In this document: one piece after another, positions 1 through 9,555 of the stretch
How positions within the stretch are numbered: the first letter of the stretch is position 1
Layout of the letters: the number at the start of each line of letters is the position of its first letter
Assembly: GCA_030424545.1 (NCBI GenBank)
Contig: JAUHWL010000005.1
Location: forward strand, 186,001 to 250,000
Direction of reading: 5' to 3'
Source of the DNA: Bacteroidia bacterium
GTDB taxonomy: Bacteria > Bacteroidota > Bacteroidia > Flavobacteriales > Schleiferiaceae
DNA length: 64,000 nucleotides
The notes under the pieces: generated by a model
The model's input: the letters and a program-made list of their open reading frames with translations, nothing else
Databases searched by the model: none
Told to the model about the DNA's origin: nothing
Translations under genes and position numbers: made by a program

Positions 1-1407
1 GTCATTTACTCCGTTTCCGCCTTCGCACAACAAATAGTACCAGTAATTTTGTACTCCGCTATTGGTATGCACTCCGCCATTGTCAGAAGCAGTTCCATTC
101 CAAAAGCTACCTAAATAGGTGTCTGGATCTCCATAACTATTGGGGTTAGATAAATCTCTTAATTTAAAATCACGAATCCCCATGATCCAATTTGCCGAAT
201 CGCCAAACGAATGAAACTCTATCGCGGTTCCAAAAATATCGCTGAAAGATTCATTTAATGCGCCTGGCTCATACGCATATACCAAGTTTGCTGTATATTC
301 TGTAACCCCATGAGAAAGCTCGTGGCCTATAACATCTATACTGGTAAGCGGATTGCCATTTCCATCGCCATAACGCATAAACAAGCCATTCCAAGAAGCG
401 TTAAAGTACAGCGAATCATAGTGTACATAGCTAATTAATTTCGACCCTAAATCATCATAACTATTGCGGCTGTGTTCATTTAAATAATAATCATACGATT
501 TTCCTGTGGCCCAATGTACATCTGTGCCCACCTCGTTTAGTTGTGGGTTAAAATTGTTCCAATAATTATCTGTGTCTTCAAAAAGTTGTGCGTTTACAAA
601 ATCTGTTTTTCTAAAATTGTTATACGTCTCTACTCCGCCACCTCTAGTTACATCTAGCAGCACATATTTTGTAGGATTTACAGAGTCTGTAACAATATCT
701 TGTACTCCGTGATACTTTGTGTTTGCAACACCGTTTACTGTACCGGTATGGCAGCCTTCGGCTTCAAAAACAACTTCACCATTTTGCGCGTCTATAAAAA
801 CAGTGGTGTGTTCTTTTGGGCCGTGATAAAACAAATCTAACTTATAGGCCAGTTTATAATTTTCTCCGTTTTGAGAATAATTTGCATCGATGTACACAAG
901 TTTTTCCTCGGGATAAAACGTTGCGTCTTTATCTTCTTTAAGTTGCTTATACCAATTTTCTAATGCTGGTTTTTCCCAATAAAAATAATCTGCTTTAACG
1001 TGCTTTTTAGCCAATGCTATTGCTTGAGAAAACGAGAGGCTTGCCACAGCGTTTTGCGGTAAATTAGAAACCAATCTTCCGTTTGCCTTTTTTAAAATAC
1101 CATTTCTGCTGTGCAAAATAAACTGAGCACCTTCTACTTCAACTCCGTTAATATATTGCGCATAGCGGCTATGTGTAATGCCTAACTCATCCGTTTTTTC
1201 GTTTATCAATACAAAAGTTGAACGACCATCTTTTGTAAGCGAAGTGCTATATTTTTCAAAAAAGTCTGTTACTCTGATGGTTTGATTAGATTTAATAGTT
1301 AACCAATTTGAGTTGGTGCTATAATCTGCAATTGCATGAAGGTTGTTTTGTGCTGTTGCAATAAAACCAAAACACAAACTTGCCAATAGAAAAAATACTT
1401 TGTTCAT
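1..1407 (-). CDS. Secreted M4 (thermolysin-like) metallopeptidase, C-terminus cut by window edge
   Basis: Zinc endopeptidase, exported. 469 residues are visible from the ATG at 1407; the rest lies beyond base 1. A signal peptide occupies residues 1 to about 19 (MNKVFFLLASLCFGFIATAQ). Residues 20-230 look like the FTP/PepSY propeptide that thermolysins carry. The M4 catalytic core follows: HELSH at 362-366 (zinc ligands His362 and His366, catalytic Glu363), third zinc ligand Glu386 in NESFSDIFG, and the HTNSG motif at 447-451. Flavobacterial M4 proteases of this layout often end in a type IX sorting domain, which cannot be checked here. The gene is divergent from the glycosyltransferase gene, with an imperfect hairpin at 1427-1455 in between. 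I found no exact TAnnTTTG element upstream. Family assignment is secure; substrate unknown, probably nutritional protein degradation. Confidence 0.95.
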   Translation of the reverse strand, partial: MNKVFFLLASLCFGFIATAQNNLHAIADYSTNSNWLTIKSNQTIRVTDFFEKYSTSLTKDGRSTFVLINEKTDELGITHSRYAQYINGVEVEGAQFILHSRNGILKKANGRLVSNLPQNAVASLSFSQAIALAKKHVKADYFYWEKPALENWYKQLKEDKDATFYPEEKLVYIDANYSQNGENYKLAYKLDLFYHGPKEHTTVFIDAQNGEVVFEAEGCHTGTVNGVANTKYHGVQDIVTDSVNPTKYVLLDVTRGGGVETYNNFRKTDFVNAQLFEDTDNYWNNFNPQLNEVGTDVHWATGKSYDYYLNEHSRNSYDDLGSKLISYVHYDSLYFNASWNGLFMRYGDGNGNPLTSIDVIGHELSHGVTEYTANLVYAYEPGALNESFSDIFGTAIEFHSFGDSANWIMGIRDFKLRDLSNPNSYGDPDTYLGSFWNGTASDNGGVHTNSGVQNYWYYLLCEGGNGVND

Positions 1408-1426
1408 CTTGAAATATTTAGTGGGT

Positions 1427-1455
1427 GTAAAAGAAAGTAATTTCTTTCATTTTAC
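1427..1455. promoter_or_regulatory. Imperfect hairpin in divergent intergenic region
   Basis: Outer arms GTAAAA (1427-1432) and TTTTAC (1450-1455), inner arms GAAAG (1433-1437) and CTTTC (1444-1448), a 6-nt loop and one bulged A at 1449. It lies 20 nt upstream of the M4 protease start. It could be a 5' leader structure or an operator. No function is shown. Confidence 0.35.
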
Positions 1456-1539
1456 CTTCATCAAACAAACAAGAGCACCACTTTAATGTTTAAAAGGCAA
1501 CGCACCCCATAAAACTAAAGGCACAATGAACTACAAAAT

Positions 1540-1547
1540 TATCTTTG
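1540..1547 (+). promoter_or_regulatory. Promoter -7 element TATCTTTG
   Basis: Exact match to the Bacteroidetes TAnnTTTG -7 consensus, 15 nt before the ATG at 1563. It overlaps a possible in-frame TTG start at 1545, which argues that TTG is not the start codon. No clear -33 TTG is visible. Confidence 0.6.
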
Positions 1548-1562
1548 CCAAAAATTTTACAC

Positions 1563-3263
1563 ATGGGCTTGTTTAGTCGTTGGGCAATAAACCTACTTTT
1601 TTTTAGTGCTTTGGCTGTTTACGGTGCCGGTTTGGCCGTAGACATTATGGAAATAGATGCGGCTCAATATGCAAGTTTAAGCCGCGAAATGGCAGAAACC
1701 GGAGATTACTTGGAGGTTTATCATCGCGGAGAAGATTATTTAGACAAACCTCCTTTACTGTTTTGGATTAGCTCTACCTTTATTAAAGTTTTTGGCCCGT
1801 ACAATTGGGCGTATAAATTAGGTTCATTTTTGTTTTCGGTCTTGGGTGTAATATCTACCTATAAGCTAGGCCACCTCTTGTATAACAAACGTATTGGTTT
1901 TGTGGCGGCTATAATGCTAGCTACCTCACAAGCCTATTTTTTATTTAATCATGATGTACGCACAGATACCGTATTAACAAGTGCGGTAATATTTGCGGTT
2001 TGGCAAATTATGGCCTTTGTGTTTTATCATGATAAAATGCACTTAATTGGCGGCTTTGTAGGCATTGGTTTGGGCATGTTGGCCAAAGGCCCAATTGCTA
2101 TTATGGTTCCTATTTTGGCCCTATCAAGCTACTTTATTGGCAGAAAACGCTACAAAGAATTTTTTCGAGTTGATTGGCTTTGGGGCATTTTAATCGTTGC
2201 TGTAATGCTAGCCCCCATGTCGTACGGGTTATACACGCAGTTTGATAGCCAACCCACCAAAGAAATGACCTTTATGAGCGATGCCGGCAACAGGGTAGAA
2301 ACCAACATTAGCGGCTTAAAATTTTACTATTGGACCCAAAGTTTTGGCCGAATTACCGGAGAAAATGTTTGGAAAGACGGTTCTCCTCCAACCTTTTTTA
2401 TAGATACGTTTTTGTGGAGCTTTTTACCTTGGAGTTTGTTGGCAGTTTGGGCAATTTTATGGCGCACTTCTAATACAATTGTAGACGTTTTTAAAAAGAG
2501 GAAAAAGCAAGAGTGGCTAACGCTGGGCGGGTTTATTCTTCCATTTATTGCTTTTAGTATGAGCAGCTACAAACTGCCACACTATATTTTTGTGCTCTTT
2601 CCGTTTGCCGCAATTATTACAGCCGAGTTTGTTTTACGCGCCCTTTTTGAAAAACCAAAATGGTGGAAAGGCATCATGATTGGCATACAAGCCCTCATCC
2701 CTATTGCTGTTATTGCAGCATGCCACTTTGTTCTACTTGTTGCCTTTCCAACAAAAAACGTTTTTGTTTGGGGCGGCTTTATCATTCTACTTTCTATTTC
2801 AATAGGATGTTTCTTTAGCAAGTCAAAAATTAATCAAGTTGTTTTAAGCAGTGCATTGGCCATTATTGGTGGCAATTGGGTGCTAAACACGCATTTTTAT
2901 CCAGAATTATTAAAATATCAGCCCAGCCGAGAGATTGCTGAGTATATTAATGACAACAATATTCCAAAAGATCAGGTATATGTAACGGATAGTTACGGGT
3001 TTTTCTCGCTAGAATTTTATGCAGACCATACATTTTATGATGCCTTTACAGATGAGTTTATGTTAAAACTGATCAACAAAAAAGAAGTTTGGGTTTATGT
3101 AAGAGAAAATAGATTGGATTTAATTGACGAACATTTTCCAAACAATGAGGTTGTAAAAGTCTGCCCTGCATTTCATGTTTCGGCTTTAACTTTTGATTTT
3201 TTAAACCCAGAAACCAGGGCGCAAACATTAGAAAATCAATACCTCATTAAAATATTATTATGA
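1563..3263 (+). CDS. Glycosyltransferase family 39 (ArnT/PMT-like) integral membrane protein
   Basis: Polytopic membrane glycosyltransferase that would transfer a sugar from a polyprenyl-phosphate donor to an envelope acceptor. 566 residues from ATG 1563. An acidic motif in the first periplasmic loop (EIDAAQYASLSREM, followed by DYLDKPPLLFW) matches the ArnT/GT83-GT39 layout, where acidic residues sit just after the first transmembrane helix. About a dozen hydrophobic segments follow, then a soluble C-terminal domain of about 120 residues. ATG 1563 is preferred because an upstream TTG lies inside the promoter element at 1540-1547. The stop overlaps the next ATG by 4 nt (ATGA), suggesting translational coupling. 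Substrate unknown; lipid A or O-glycan modification are both possible. Confidence 0.85.
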   Translation: MGLFSRWAINLLFFSALAVYGAGLAVDIMEIDAAQYASLSREMAETGDYLEVYHRGEDYLDKPPLLFWISSTFIKVFGPYNWAYKLGSFLFSVLGVISTYKLGHLLYNKRIGFVAAIMLATSQAYFLFNHDVRTDTVLTSAVIFAVWQIMAFVFYHDKMHLIGGFVGIGLGMLAKGPIAIMVPILALSSYFIGRKRYKEFFRVDWLWGILIVAVMLAPMSYGLYTQFDSQPTKEMTFMSDAGNRVETNISGLKFYYWTQSFGRITGENVWKDGSPPTFFIDTFLWSFLPWSLLAVWAILWRTSNTIVDVFKKRKKQEWLTLGGFILPFIAFSMSSYKLPHYIFVLFPFAAIITAEFVLRALFEKPKWWKGIMIGIQALIPIAVIAACHFVLLVAFPTKNVFVWGGFIILLSISIGCFFSKSKINQVVLSSALAIIGGNWVLNTHFYPELLKYQPSREIAEYINDNNIPKDQVYVTDSYGFFSLEFYADHTFYDAFTDEFMLKLINKKEVWVYVRENRLDLIDEHFPNNEVVKVCPAFHVSALTFDFLNPETRAQTLENQYLIKILL

Positions 3264-4483
3264 AAAAACTAATTTTTCTATTTGCTGTTTTTGCGCTTTT
3301 TGTGCGATGCAACTCTACTGATCCAAAAAAAGAAAACGTTGTAAACACCGGCACATGGTTGGGCGAACTTACCTTGAATGATTCGACTACCCTATCATTT
3401 TTATACCAACTAAATTTTAACGATGGCAAAATAGTTACTATTTTAAACGGTGGCGAAGAGGTGTTGCTAGAAACATCATTTAAAAATGCTGATAGCATTG
3501 TTTTAAATTTCCCAGTGTACCAAGTGCGCATTTGCGCCAAAACCGACCAAGAAATTTGGATGGGCTACCTAGAAAAGCTAGATACCAAAGAAGAATACCG
3601 CATACCGTTTGTTGGTTCTTTTGGCATAGAAGACCGCCTGCCCAACACAGAAGCCGCATGCTGCGATTTACCCAAAAGGTGGAAAGTTGCATTTAAAACG
3701 GGCGAAAGAATTACACCTGCCATTGGCGAATTTAAACTGAATGAAAATCGTGTAACAGGTTCTTTTCTCACCCAAAGTGGCGATTACCGCTATTTAGAAG
3801 GTAAACTAAACGGCAACAAACTCACCCTTTTTGGTTTTGATGGGGGCTACATACAAGTGTTTAAAGCAACTTTAAAAAACGATACGCTACGCGGAACCTA
3901 CCACAGCGGGTTAACGGGTTTTAAAACGTGGGTGGCCACGCCCAACGATACATTTAAACTTAAAGATCCCGCCACGTTAAGCGAGCTTAATCCTGCGGTA
4001 GATAGCATCTCGTTTAACTACCCAAGCATTGTAGCAGGCGAGCGCGTGATATACAATCCGCATGCATATTTAGGCAAAGTGGTGGTGCTGCAAATTACCG
4101 GAAGCTGGTGCCCAAACTGTAAAGACCAAGCGCTTTATCTACAAGAACTAAAAAACAATTATGCCAACAGCGGCCTAGAAATTATAGGCGTTGCTTTTGA
4201 GCGCATGGGCACTTTAGAAAAGAGCATTGCCGCAGCAAAAAAATCGAAAGAAAACTTACATGTTGATTACACTGTAGGATTGGCTACCTACACCAGAGAC
4301 CAAACCGCAGAAGAAGAATTCCCTTTTATCACCAAAATAAAGAGCTACCCTACCTTACTTATTATAGATAAAAAAGGAGTGGTTAGAAAAATTCACACGG
4401 GCTTTGCTGGCCCTGGTACATCAAGGTTTTTAGAAGAAACAAACTCACTTACGCAGTTTATAAAAGATTTGTTAGATGAGTAA
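3260..4483 (+). CDS. TlpA-like thioredoxin-fold lipoprotein
   Basis: Probable membrane-anchored thiol-disulfide oxidoreductase of the TlpA/ResA group. 407 residues. A lipoprotein-type signal (MKKLIFLFAVFALFVRC) places Cys17 as the lipidation site, though the lipobox is not ideal. The middle third (about 20-240) is a beta-rich region of unknown type. The C-terminal third is a thioredoxin fold with the redox motif WCPNC inside GSWCPNCKDQALYL, and a cis-Pro region near SYPTLLIIDKKG. It overlaps the preceding gene by 4 nt and the next by 8 nt, so the three form one operon. It probably reduces disulfides of an envelope partner that the sequence does not identify. Confidence 0.85.
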   Translation: MKKLIFLFAVFALFVRCNSTDPKKENVVNTGTWLGELTLNDSTTLSFLYQLNFNDGKIVTILNGGEEVLLETSFKNADSIVLNFPVYQVRICAKTDQEIWMGYLEKLDTKEEYRIPFVGSFGIEDRLPNTEAACCDLPKRWKVAFKTGERITPAIGEFKLNENRVTGSFLTQSGDYRYLEGKLNGNKLTLFGFDGGYIQVFKATLKNDTLRGTYHSGLTGFKTWVATPNDTFKLKDPATLSELNPAVDSISFNYPSIVAGERVIYNPHAYLGKVVVLQITGSWCPNCKDQALYLQELKNNYANSGLEIIGVAFERMGTLEKSIAAAKKSKENLHVDYTVGLATYTRDQTAEEEFPFITKIKSYPTLLIIDKKGVVRKIHTGFAGPGTSRFLEETNSLTQFIKDLLDE

Positions 4484-5015
4484 TTATCTTCAGGAAACGT
4501 TAGAAAACCTCCCTACGCAAGCAAAACAAAAGCGCAAAGAAAACGATGCTTTTTACAGACGTTTAAAAAACTTCGATAAAAAAAAGCTTGACACCGAAGT
4601 ACACCAATTGCACGAAGATGTGTTTGCATGCACCGATTGTATGCAATGCGCCAACTGCTGTAAAACCACAGGTCCGCTTTTAACTAAACAAGATATAGAG
4701 CGACTTGCCAAGCGCGAGCGCATGAAAATCGGCCCATTTATAGATCAATATTGCAAGATTGATGAAGATGGAGAGTATGTATTTAAAACAATGCCCTGCG
4801 TTTTTTTGGCCGATGACAACAGTTGTTTGGTTTACGATATCCGCCCAAAAGCCTGCCGCGAATACCCACATACCGACCGTAACAAGCAGTTTCAAATTTT
4901 AGCAATTACCCGCAAAAACGCAGATATTTGCCCCGCAGTTTTCGAAATTACAGAACGGTTAAAAAAAGCCATTCCGTTGGTTGTAAAACAAAAAACAAAC
5001 TTTAGAAGATCTTAG
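4476..5015 (+). CDS. YkgJ-family cysteine cluster protein
   Basis: 179 residues. The conserved core begins CTDCMQCANCCKTTGP, with later Cys in MPCVF and NSCLVYDIRPKACREYP; this is the YkgJ/UPF0153 zinc- or iron-chelating cluster. Its start lies within the last codons of the TlpA-like gene (8-nt overlap). The biochemical role of the family is not firmly established; metal binding is the usual annotation. The next gene is a second, different cysteine-cluster protein, which suggests a shared metal or redox theme. Confidence 0.88.
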   Translation: MSNYLQETLENLPTQAKQKRKENDAFYRRLKNFDKKKLDTEVHQLHEDVFACTDCMQCANCCKTTGPLLTKQDIERLAKRERMKIGPFIDQYCKIDEDGEYVFKTMPCVFLADDNSCLVYDIRPKACREYPHTDRNKQFQILAITRKNADICPAVFEITERLKKAIPLVVKQKTNFRRS

Positions 5016-5032
5016 ATTAATCATTCGCTAAT

Positions 5033-5083
5033 TTCAACATTGAACTTTCAACCTTCAACATTGAACTTTCAATATTGAACCTT
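5033..5083. repeat. Short tandem repeat, about 2.5 units of 21 bp
   Basis: A 19-nt unit TTCAACATTGAACTTTCAA occurs at 5033-5051 and again at 5054-5072, followed by a degenerate partial copy to 5083. Each unit contains the small palindrome TTCAATGTTGAA-like core. It fills the gap between the two cysteine-cluster genes. Similar TCAA/TTGA-rich tandem strings occur between genes in Bacteroidetes; function unknown. Confidence 0.8.
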
Positions 5084-5099
5084 AAACACTCCCCATCTC

Positions 5100-5672
5100 A
5101 TGATCCAACTCGGCAAAACCATTATTAGCGAAGAAATTATTGAAAAGCAATTTGTATGCGACCTTACCAAATGCAAAGGAGCCTGTTGCGTAGAGGGTGA
5201 TGCTGGCGCTCCGCTTGAGACTGCCGAAGTAGAAAAACTGGAGGAGATTTATGAAGACGTAAAACCATTTCTTCGTCCCGAAGGTGTTGCTGCCATAGAG
5301 AAACAAGGCACATCGGTGCGCGGATTAGATTTAGAAATGGAAACCACCTTGGTTGAAGGCAAAGAATGCGCCTACGTAATTTTTGATGAGAAGGGCACCA
5401 CCAAATGCGGCATAGAAAAGGCATGGGAACAAGGTGCGGTAGATTTTCGCAAACCCATAAGCTGCCATTTATACCCCATACGCATAACAGAATATCCCAG
5501 TTTTAGCGCGGTTAATTACCACAATTGGCCCATTTGCAGCGATGCTTGCGCTTTGGGTGCCGAATTAAAAGTGCCGGTGTACAAATTTTTAAAAGACTCC
5601 CTCATCCGCAAATATGGCGAAGAGTGGTATGGCGAATTAGATGCAGCGGCATCGGCCTTCATTGCAAAATAA
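5100..5672 (+). CDS. DUF3109 family cysteine-cluster protein
   Basis: 190 residues. The N-terminal signature FVCDLTKCKGACCVEGDAGAP followed by SCHLYPIRI and CSDACALG matches the DUF3109 family, which is widespread in Bacteroidetes. The conserved cysteines suggest metal or Fe-S binding; no function is established. It lies 84 nt after the YkgJ-like gene, separated by the tandem repeat, and no terminator is visible between them. The ATG at 5100 follows CTCATG without a ribosome-binding site, which is usual for this phylum. Confidence 0.88.
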   Translation: MIQLGKTIISEEIIEKQFVCDLTKCKGACCVEGDAGAPLETAEVEKLEEIYEDVKPFLRPEGVAAIEKQGTSVRGLDLEMETTLVEGKECAYVIFDEKGTTKCGIEKAWEQGAVDFRKPISCHLYPIRITEYPSFSAVNYHNWPICSDACALGAELKVPVYKFLKDSLIRKYGEEWYGELDAAASAFIAK

Positions 5673-5775
5673 TTTTCGTTTTTGGCCACAAGGTTTTAAA
5701 CATTTTCTGTGTATTACTTTTTAGTAAATTTTTTCAATTCCATTTGCATTTTTAACTTCTCACGTTTGACGGGGA

Positions 5776-5809
5776 TTTCAACAATTTTACAACAAATTCA
5801 TTGTTGAAA
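5776..5809. promoter_or_regulatory. 10-bp perfect inverted repeat upstream of nrdB
   Basis: TTTCAACAAT (5776-5785) and ATTGTTGAAA (5800-5809) enclose 14 nt. There is no following T-run, so it is not a typical terminator for the DUF3109 gene. It could be a protein binding site or an RNA hairpin in a leader about 200 nt before nrdB. Confidence 0.4.
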
Positions 5810-5891
5810 ACTGCACGATTTTGTGTAAAACTATCCATAGGTTTCACGCGTTCTGTTAGTCATATTTGACCTCTATGATGGGAAGTAGCCC

Positions 5892-5938
5892 CTGTTAACA
5901 ACAGAGCCCATATAAACCTAAATCCTTGTTTTTTAGGT
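5892..5938 (+). promoter_or_regulatory. Two small hairpins in nrdB leader
   Basis: CTGTT/AACAG with a 3-nt loop (5892-5904), then ACCTAAA/TTTAGGT with a 9-nt loop (5916-5938). Both are downstream of the weak -7 element at 5861-5868 and so could be transcribed as part of the leader. Function unproven. Confidence 0.35.
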
Positions 5939-6003
5939 ATTTAATAAAATTAATGCTGTACAGGCAGCCATAACATCAGTACGTAACACGAAATTTAAAA
6001 GAA

Positions 6004-6984
6004 ATGCAAAACGAGCCCATTTTAGAAAAAGACAAAAACAGATATGTCATTTTCCCCATTCAACACTCAGACATTTGGGAGTGGTATAAAAAACAAGAAG
6101 CAAGCTTTTGGACCGCAGAAGAAATTGACCTTGAACAAGACGTAATTGACTGGGAAAACAAGCTCAACGACAAAGAAAAATACTTTATTAAACACGTGCT
6201 TGCATTTTTTGCAGCAAGCGATGGTATTGTAAACGAAAACTTAGCCGAAAACTTTGTAAACGAAGTACAATATTCTGAAGCCAAATTTTTCTACGGCTTT
6301 CAAATCATGATGGAAAACATTCACTCTGAAATGTATTCTATGTTGATTGATACCCTAATTAAAGATGATGTAGAAAAAGACAAACTTTTTCATGCCTTAG
6401 AAAATTTTCCGGCCATTAATAAAAAAGCAGAATGGGCCATAAAATGGATAGATAGCCCAAGCTTTGCAGAACGCCTAATTGCCTTTGCTGCTGTAGAAGG
6501 CATCTTTTTTAGCGGAGCATTTTGCGCCATCTTCTGGCTTAAAAAACGCGGTTTAATGCCCGGGCTTGCAACCAGCAACGAATTTATTTCGAGAGACGAA
6601 GGACTACACAGAGACTTTGCCTGTCACCTACATAACCACCATCTGGTAAACAAAGTACCAAAAGAGCGCATCAAACAAATTATTGTAGAGGCGCTAGACA
6701 TTGAGCGTGAATTTATTACCGAGTCTTTGCCTGTAGACTTAATTGGCATGAATTCTAACTTAATGACTCAATACCTTGAGTTTGTAACAGACCACCTACT
6801 ACAAACCCTAGACTGCGAAAAAGTGTATAACGCAGAAAATCCATTCGATTTTATGGATATGATTTCTTTAGAAGGAAAAACAAACTTTTTTGAAAAGCGC
6901 GTGAGCGAATACAAAAAAGCCGGTGTAAACCTTAATAAAGAAGAAGCCAAAGAAAATAAAATCAGTTTTGACGCTGATTTTTAG
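6004..6984 (+). CDS. nrdB: Ribonucleoside-diphosphate reductase class Ia, small subunit
   Basis: Supplies the tyrosyl radical used by NrdA to reduce ribonucleoside diphosphates. 326 residues, ferritin-like helical fold. The six metal ligands are all visible: Asp73 (AASDG), Glu104 and His107 (MENIHSEMY), Glu165 (AVEG), Glu199 and His202 (RDEGLH). The radical residue is Tyr111 in HSEMY. The C-terminus (ISFDADF) resembles the acidic-aromatic tail that docks R2 onto R1 in eukaryotes, and the core is closer to mouse/yeast R2 than to E. coli NrdB. It precedes nrdA by 27 nt in one operon that ends at the terminator at 9525-9555. Confidence 0.97.
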   Translation: MQNEPILEKDKNRYVIFPIQHSDIWEWYKKQEASFWTAEEIDLEQDVIDWENKLNDKEKYFIKHVLAFFAASDGIVNENLAENFVNEVQYSEAKFFYGFQIMMENIHSEMYSMLIDTLIKDDVEKDKLFHALENFPAINKKAEWAIKWIDSPSFAERLIAFAAVEGIFFSGAFCAIFWLKKRGLMPGLATSNEFISRDEGLHRDFACHLHNHHLVNKVPKERIKQIIVEALDIEREFITESLPVDLIGMNSNLMTQYLEFVTDHLLQTLDCEKVYNAENPFDFMDMISLEGKTNFFEKRVSEYKKAGVNLNKEEAKENKISFDADF

Positions 6985-7011
6985 TAAAAACTCCCTAACA
7001 TTTAATTACCG

Positions 7012-9498
7012 ATGATGCATGTATTAAAAAGAGACGGCCGCAAAGAATCTGTTAAGTTTGACAAGATTACTGCGCGCATTCAAAAACTTTGTTACGGATT
7101 TAGTGACCTTGTAGATCCGGCTGCTGTAGCCATGCGCGTTATACAAGGCGTGTATGATGGCGTAACTACATCAGAGCTAGACAATCTAGCCGCAGAAGTT
7201 GCTGCCTCTTTAACCATAAAACACCCAGATTATGCTTCTTTAGCTGCACGTATTGCTGTATCTAATCTGCATAAAAATACAGAGAAGAGTTTTAGCGAAA
7301 CCATGACCGCTCTGTACAAATATGTTAACCCAAGAACCAATTTAGAGTCTCCATTATTGGCGGATGATGTATATGAAATCATTCAGAAAAATGCAGAGCT
7401 TTTAGACTCTACCCTTATTTACGACCGCGATTTTGGTTACGATTACTTTGGGTTTAAAACCTTAGAGCGCTCTTACCTATTGCGCATAAACGGCAAAATT
7501 GCCGAGCGCCCACAACAAATGTTGATGCGTGTATCCATTGGTATTCATGGAGACGATATTGATAGCGCCATAGACACGTACCACATGATGAGCAAGCGTT
7601 ACTTTACGCACGCAACTCCAACATTATTTAATGCCGGTACACCAAAACCTCAAATGAGCTCTTGCTTTTTACTTACCGCAAAAGACGATAGCATTGATGG
7701 CATTTACGATACTTTAAAACAAACCGCTAAAATCAGCCAAAGCGCTGGTGGTATCGGGCTTTCTATACACCATGTGCGGGCCACAGGCTCTTACATACGG
7801 GGTACAAACGGCACAAGCAACGGTATTGTACCCATGATGCGGGTTTTTAATGATACGGCCCGTTACGTAGATCAAGGTGGTGGAAAACGCAAAGGTTCTT
7901 TTGCCGTTTACATGGAGCCTTGGCATGCCGATATTTTTGCCTTTTTAGATTTAAAGAAAAACCACGGTAAAGAAGAAATGCGCGCCCGCGACTTATTCTA
8001 TGCCATGTGGATTCCGGATTTATTTATGGAGCGCGTAGAGGCCGATGGCAAATGGACATTGATGTGCCCCAACGAATGCCCAGGTTTATACGACACGTAT
8101 GGTAAAGATTTTAAAGAAAAATACGAAGCCTACGAAGCTGCTGGCAAAGGCCGCAAAACCATTAAAGCGCGTGATGTTTGGGCTAAGATTTTAGAATCTC
8201 AAATAGAAACAGGCACTCCGTACATGCTATACAAAGATGCGTGTAACGAAAAGAGCAACCAGAAAAATTTAGGTACCATACGCAGCAGTAACTTATGTAC
8301 CGAAATTATAGAGTATACAAGTCCAGACGAGGTGGCCGTATGTAATTTAGCTTCTTTAGCATTACCTATGTATGTTGAAGATGGCAAATTCAACCACCAA
8401 ATGCTTTATGACATTACCTATAAAGTAACCAAAAACTTAAACCGCGTAATTGATAGAAATTACTACCCCGTTGCAGAAGCACGCAACAGTAATTTACGCC
8501 ACAGACCCATTGGCCTGGGTGTGCAAGGTTTGGCAGATACGTTTATTTTAATGCGTATGCCTTTTACCAGCCCAGAGGCTAAGCAACTTAACAAAGATAT
8601 TTTTGAAACCATCTATTTTGCCGCGCTTACAGCAAGTAAAGATTTGGCCGCAAAAGATGGCGCTTACGAAACCTACCAGGGTTCTCCCATAAGCAATGGC
8701 GAGTTTCAGTTTAACCTTTGGGATGTTAGCGAAGACACACTAAGCGGTAATTGGGATTGGAAAAAATTACGCAATGAAATTAAAGAGGTGGGCGTAAGAA
8801 ACTCGCTGCTATTGGCACCAATGCCAACAGCATCTACATCTCAAATTCTTGGTAACAATGAGTGTTTTGAGCCTTATACCTCTAACATCTATACACGCAG
8901 AGTTTTAAGCGGTGAGTTTATTGTAGTAAACAAACACCTTTTACTAGACCTAGTAAACCTTGGCCTTTGGAATGATGATCTTAAAAATGAGATTATGAAA
9001 GCCAATGGCTCTGTACAACACATAGACATCATCCCAAACAACATTAAAGAACTATACAAAACAGTTTGGGAAATGAGCATGAGAGACATTATAGACATGA
9101 GCGCAGAGCGCGGATTGTTTATAGACCAAAGCCAAAGCATGAATTTGTTTATGGAAAACCCAAATTCTGGTAAACTTACATCTATGCACTTTTATGCCTG
9201 GAAAAAAGGATTAAAAACAGGAATGTACTACCTGCGCTCTAAAGCAGCAAGTAGCGCCATTAAGTTTACCGTAAGTAAAAATGCAAAAAGCCAGATTACA
9301 CCAGTAACTAGCACCAAAACACAAGTTAAAAATTACGAAGAGCAAACGGCTGCACCCACCAAAGTAAAAGAAGCTATCGCTTCTATGGAGGATGTAAATC
9401 AGGTTGTGTTACCACAAGCCGGCATGGATTATTCCGTGCAAGACCAAATCTCGTGTTCTATTGACGATCCTGATAGCTGCGAAGCTTGCGGATCGTAA
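7012..9498 (+). CDS. nrdA: Ribonucleoside-diphosphate reductase class Ia, large subunit
   Basis: Catalytic subunit making dNDPs. 828 residues. An N-terminal ATP-cone (about 1-95, allosteric activity site) is followed by the 10-stranded barrel. Redox cysteines are Cys218 (PQMSSCFL) and Cys444 (VAVCNLAS); the thiyl cysteine is Cys429 with Asn427 and Glu431 in NLCTE. These numbers coincide with those of the human/yeast R1 subunit, showing the eukaryote-like subtype. A later [10 protein letters not shown] motif is conserved, and the C-terminal CEACGS supplies the swinging CxxC reductant. Two tandem ATGs (7012, 7015) are possible starts. Operon with nrdB. Expected partners are thioredoxin or glutaredoxin, not in this window. 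Confidence 0.97.
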   Translation: MMHVLKRDGRKESVKFDKITARIQKLCYGFSDLVDPAAVAMRVIQGVYDGVTTSELDNLAAEVAASLTIKHPDYASLAARIAVSNLHKNTEKSFSETMTALYKYVNPRTNLESPLLADDVYEIIQKNAELLDSTLIYDRDFGYDYFGFKTLERSYLLRINGKIAERPQQMLMRVSIGIHGDDIDSAIDTYHMMSKRYFTHATPTLFNAGTPKPQMSSCFLLTAKDDSIDGIYDTLKQTAKISQSAGGIGLSIHHVRATGSYIRGTNGTSNGIVPMMRVFNDTARYVDQGGGKRKGSFAVYMEPWHADIFAFLDLKKNHGKEEMRARDLFYAMWIPDLFMERVEADGKWTLMCPNECPGLYDTYGKDFKEKYEAYEAAGKGRKTIKARDVWAKILESQIETGTPYMLYKDACNEKSNQKNLGTIRSSNLCTEIIEYTSPDEVAVCNLASLALPMYVEDGKFNHQMLYDITYKVTKNLNRVIDRNYYPVAEARNSNLRHRPIGLGVQGLADTFILMRMPFTSPEAKQLNKDIFETIYFAALTASKDLAAKDGAYETYQGSPISNGEFQFNLWDVSEDTLSGNWDWKKLRNEIKEVGVRNSLLLAPMPTASTSQILGNNECFEPYTSNIYTRRVLSGEFIVVNKHLLLDLVNLGLWNDDLKNEIMKANGSVQHIDIIPNNIKELYKTVWEMSMRDIIDMSAERGLFIDQSQSMNLFMENPNSGKLTSMHFYAWKKGLKTGMYYLRSKAASSAIKFTVSKNAKSQITPVTSTKTQVKNYEEQTAAPTKVKEAIASMEDVNQVVLPQAGMDYSVQDQISCSIDDPDSCEACGS

Positions 9499-9524
9499 AG
9501 TGAATCAACCAGCGAGCCTGTACG

Positions 9525-9555
9525 AAAAACCCATCCCTGCTACGGATGGGTTTTT
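9525..9555 (+). terminator. Rho-independent terminator of nrdBA
   Basis: 12-bp stem AAAAACCCATCC/GGATGGGTTTTT with a short loop, ending in a T-run, 27 nt after the nrdA stop. Confidence 0.92.

Larger units (their letters stand above)
5673..6003. other. 331-bp intergenic region, nrdB leader with inverted repeats
   Basis: No open reading frame of note. It holds three inverted repeats: a 10-bp perfect stem at 5776-5785/5800-5809, a 5-bp stem CTGTT/AACAG at 5892-5904, and a 7-bp stem ACCTAAA/TTTAGGT at 5916-5938. A near-consensus -7 element (CATATTTG, 5861-5868, one mismatch) lies between them. I looked for and did not find a clear NrdR box pair or a cobalamin riboswitch core. Confidence 0.6.

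Noticed and set aside
5033-5083. CRISPR array
   Set aside because: Units are nearly adjacent (2-nt spacing) with no unique spacers and no cas genes.
5776-5809. Terminator for the DUF3109 gene
   Set aside because: The stem is AT-rich, lies 100 nt after the stop and lacks a T-run.
5840-6003. Cobalamin riboswitch or NrdR boxes before nrdB
   Set aside because: No B12-box core and no paired NrdR-type palindromes with correct spacing could be seen, only unrelated hairpins.
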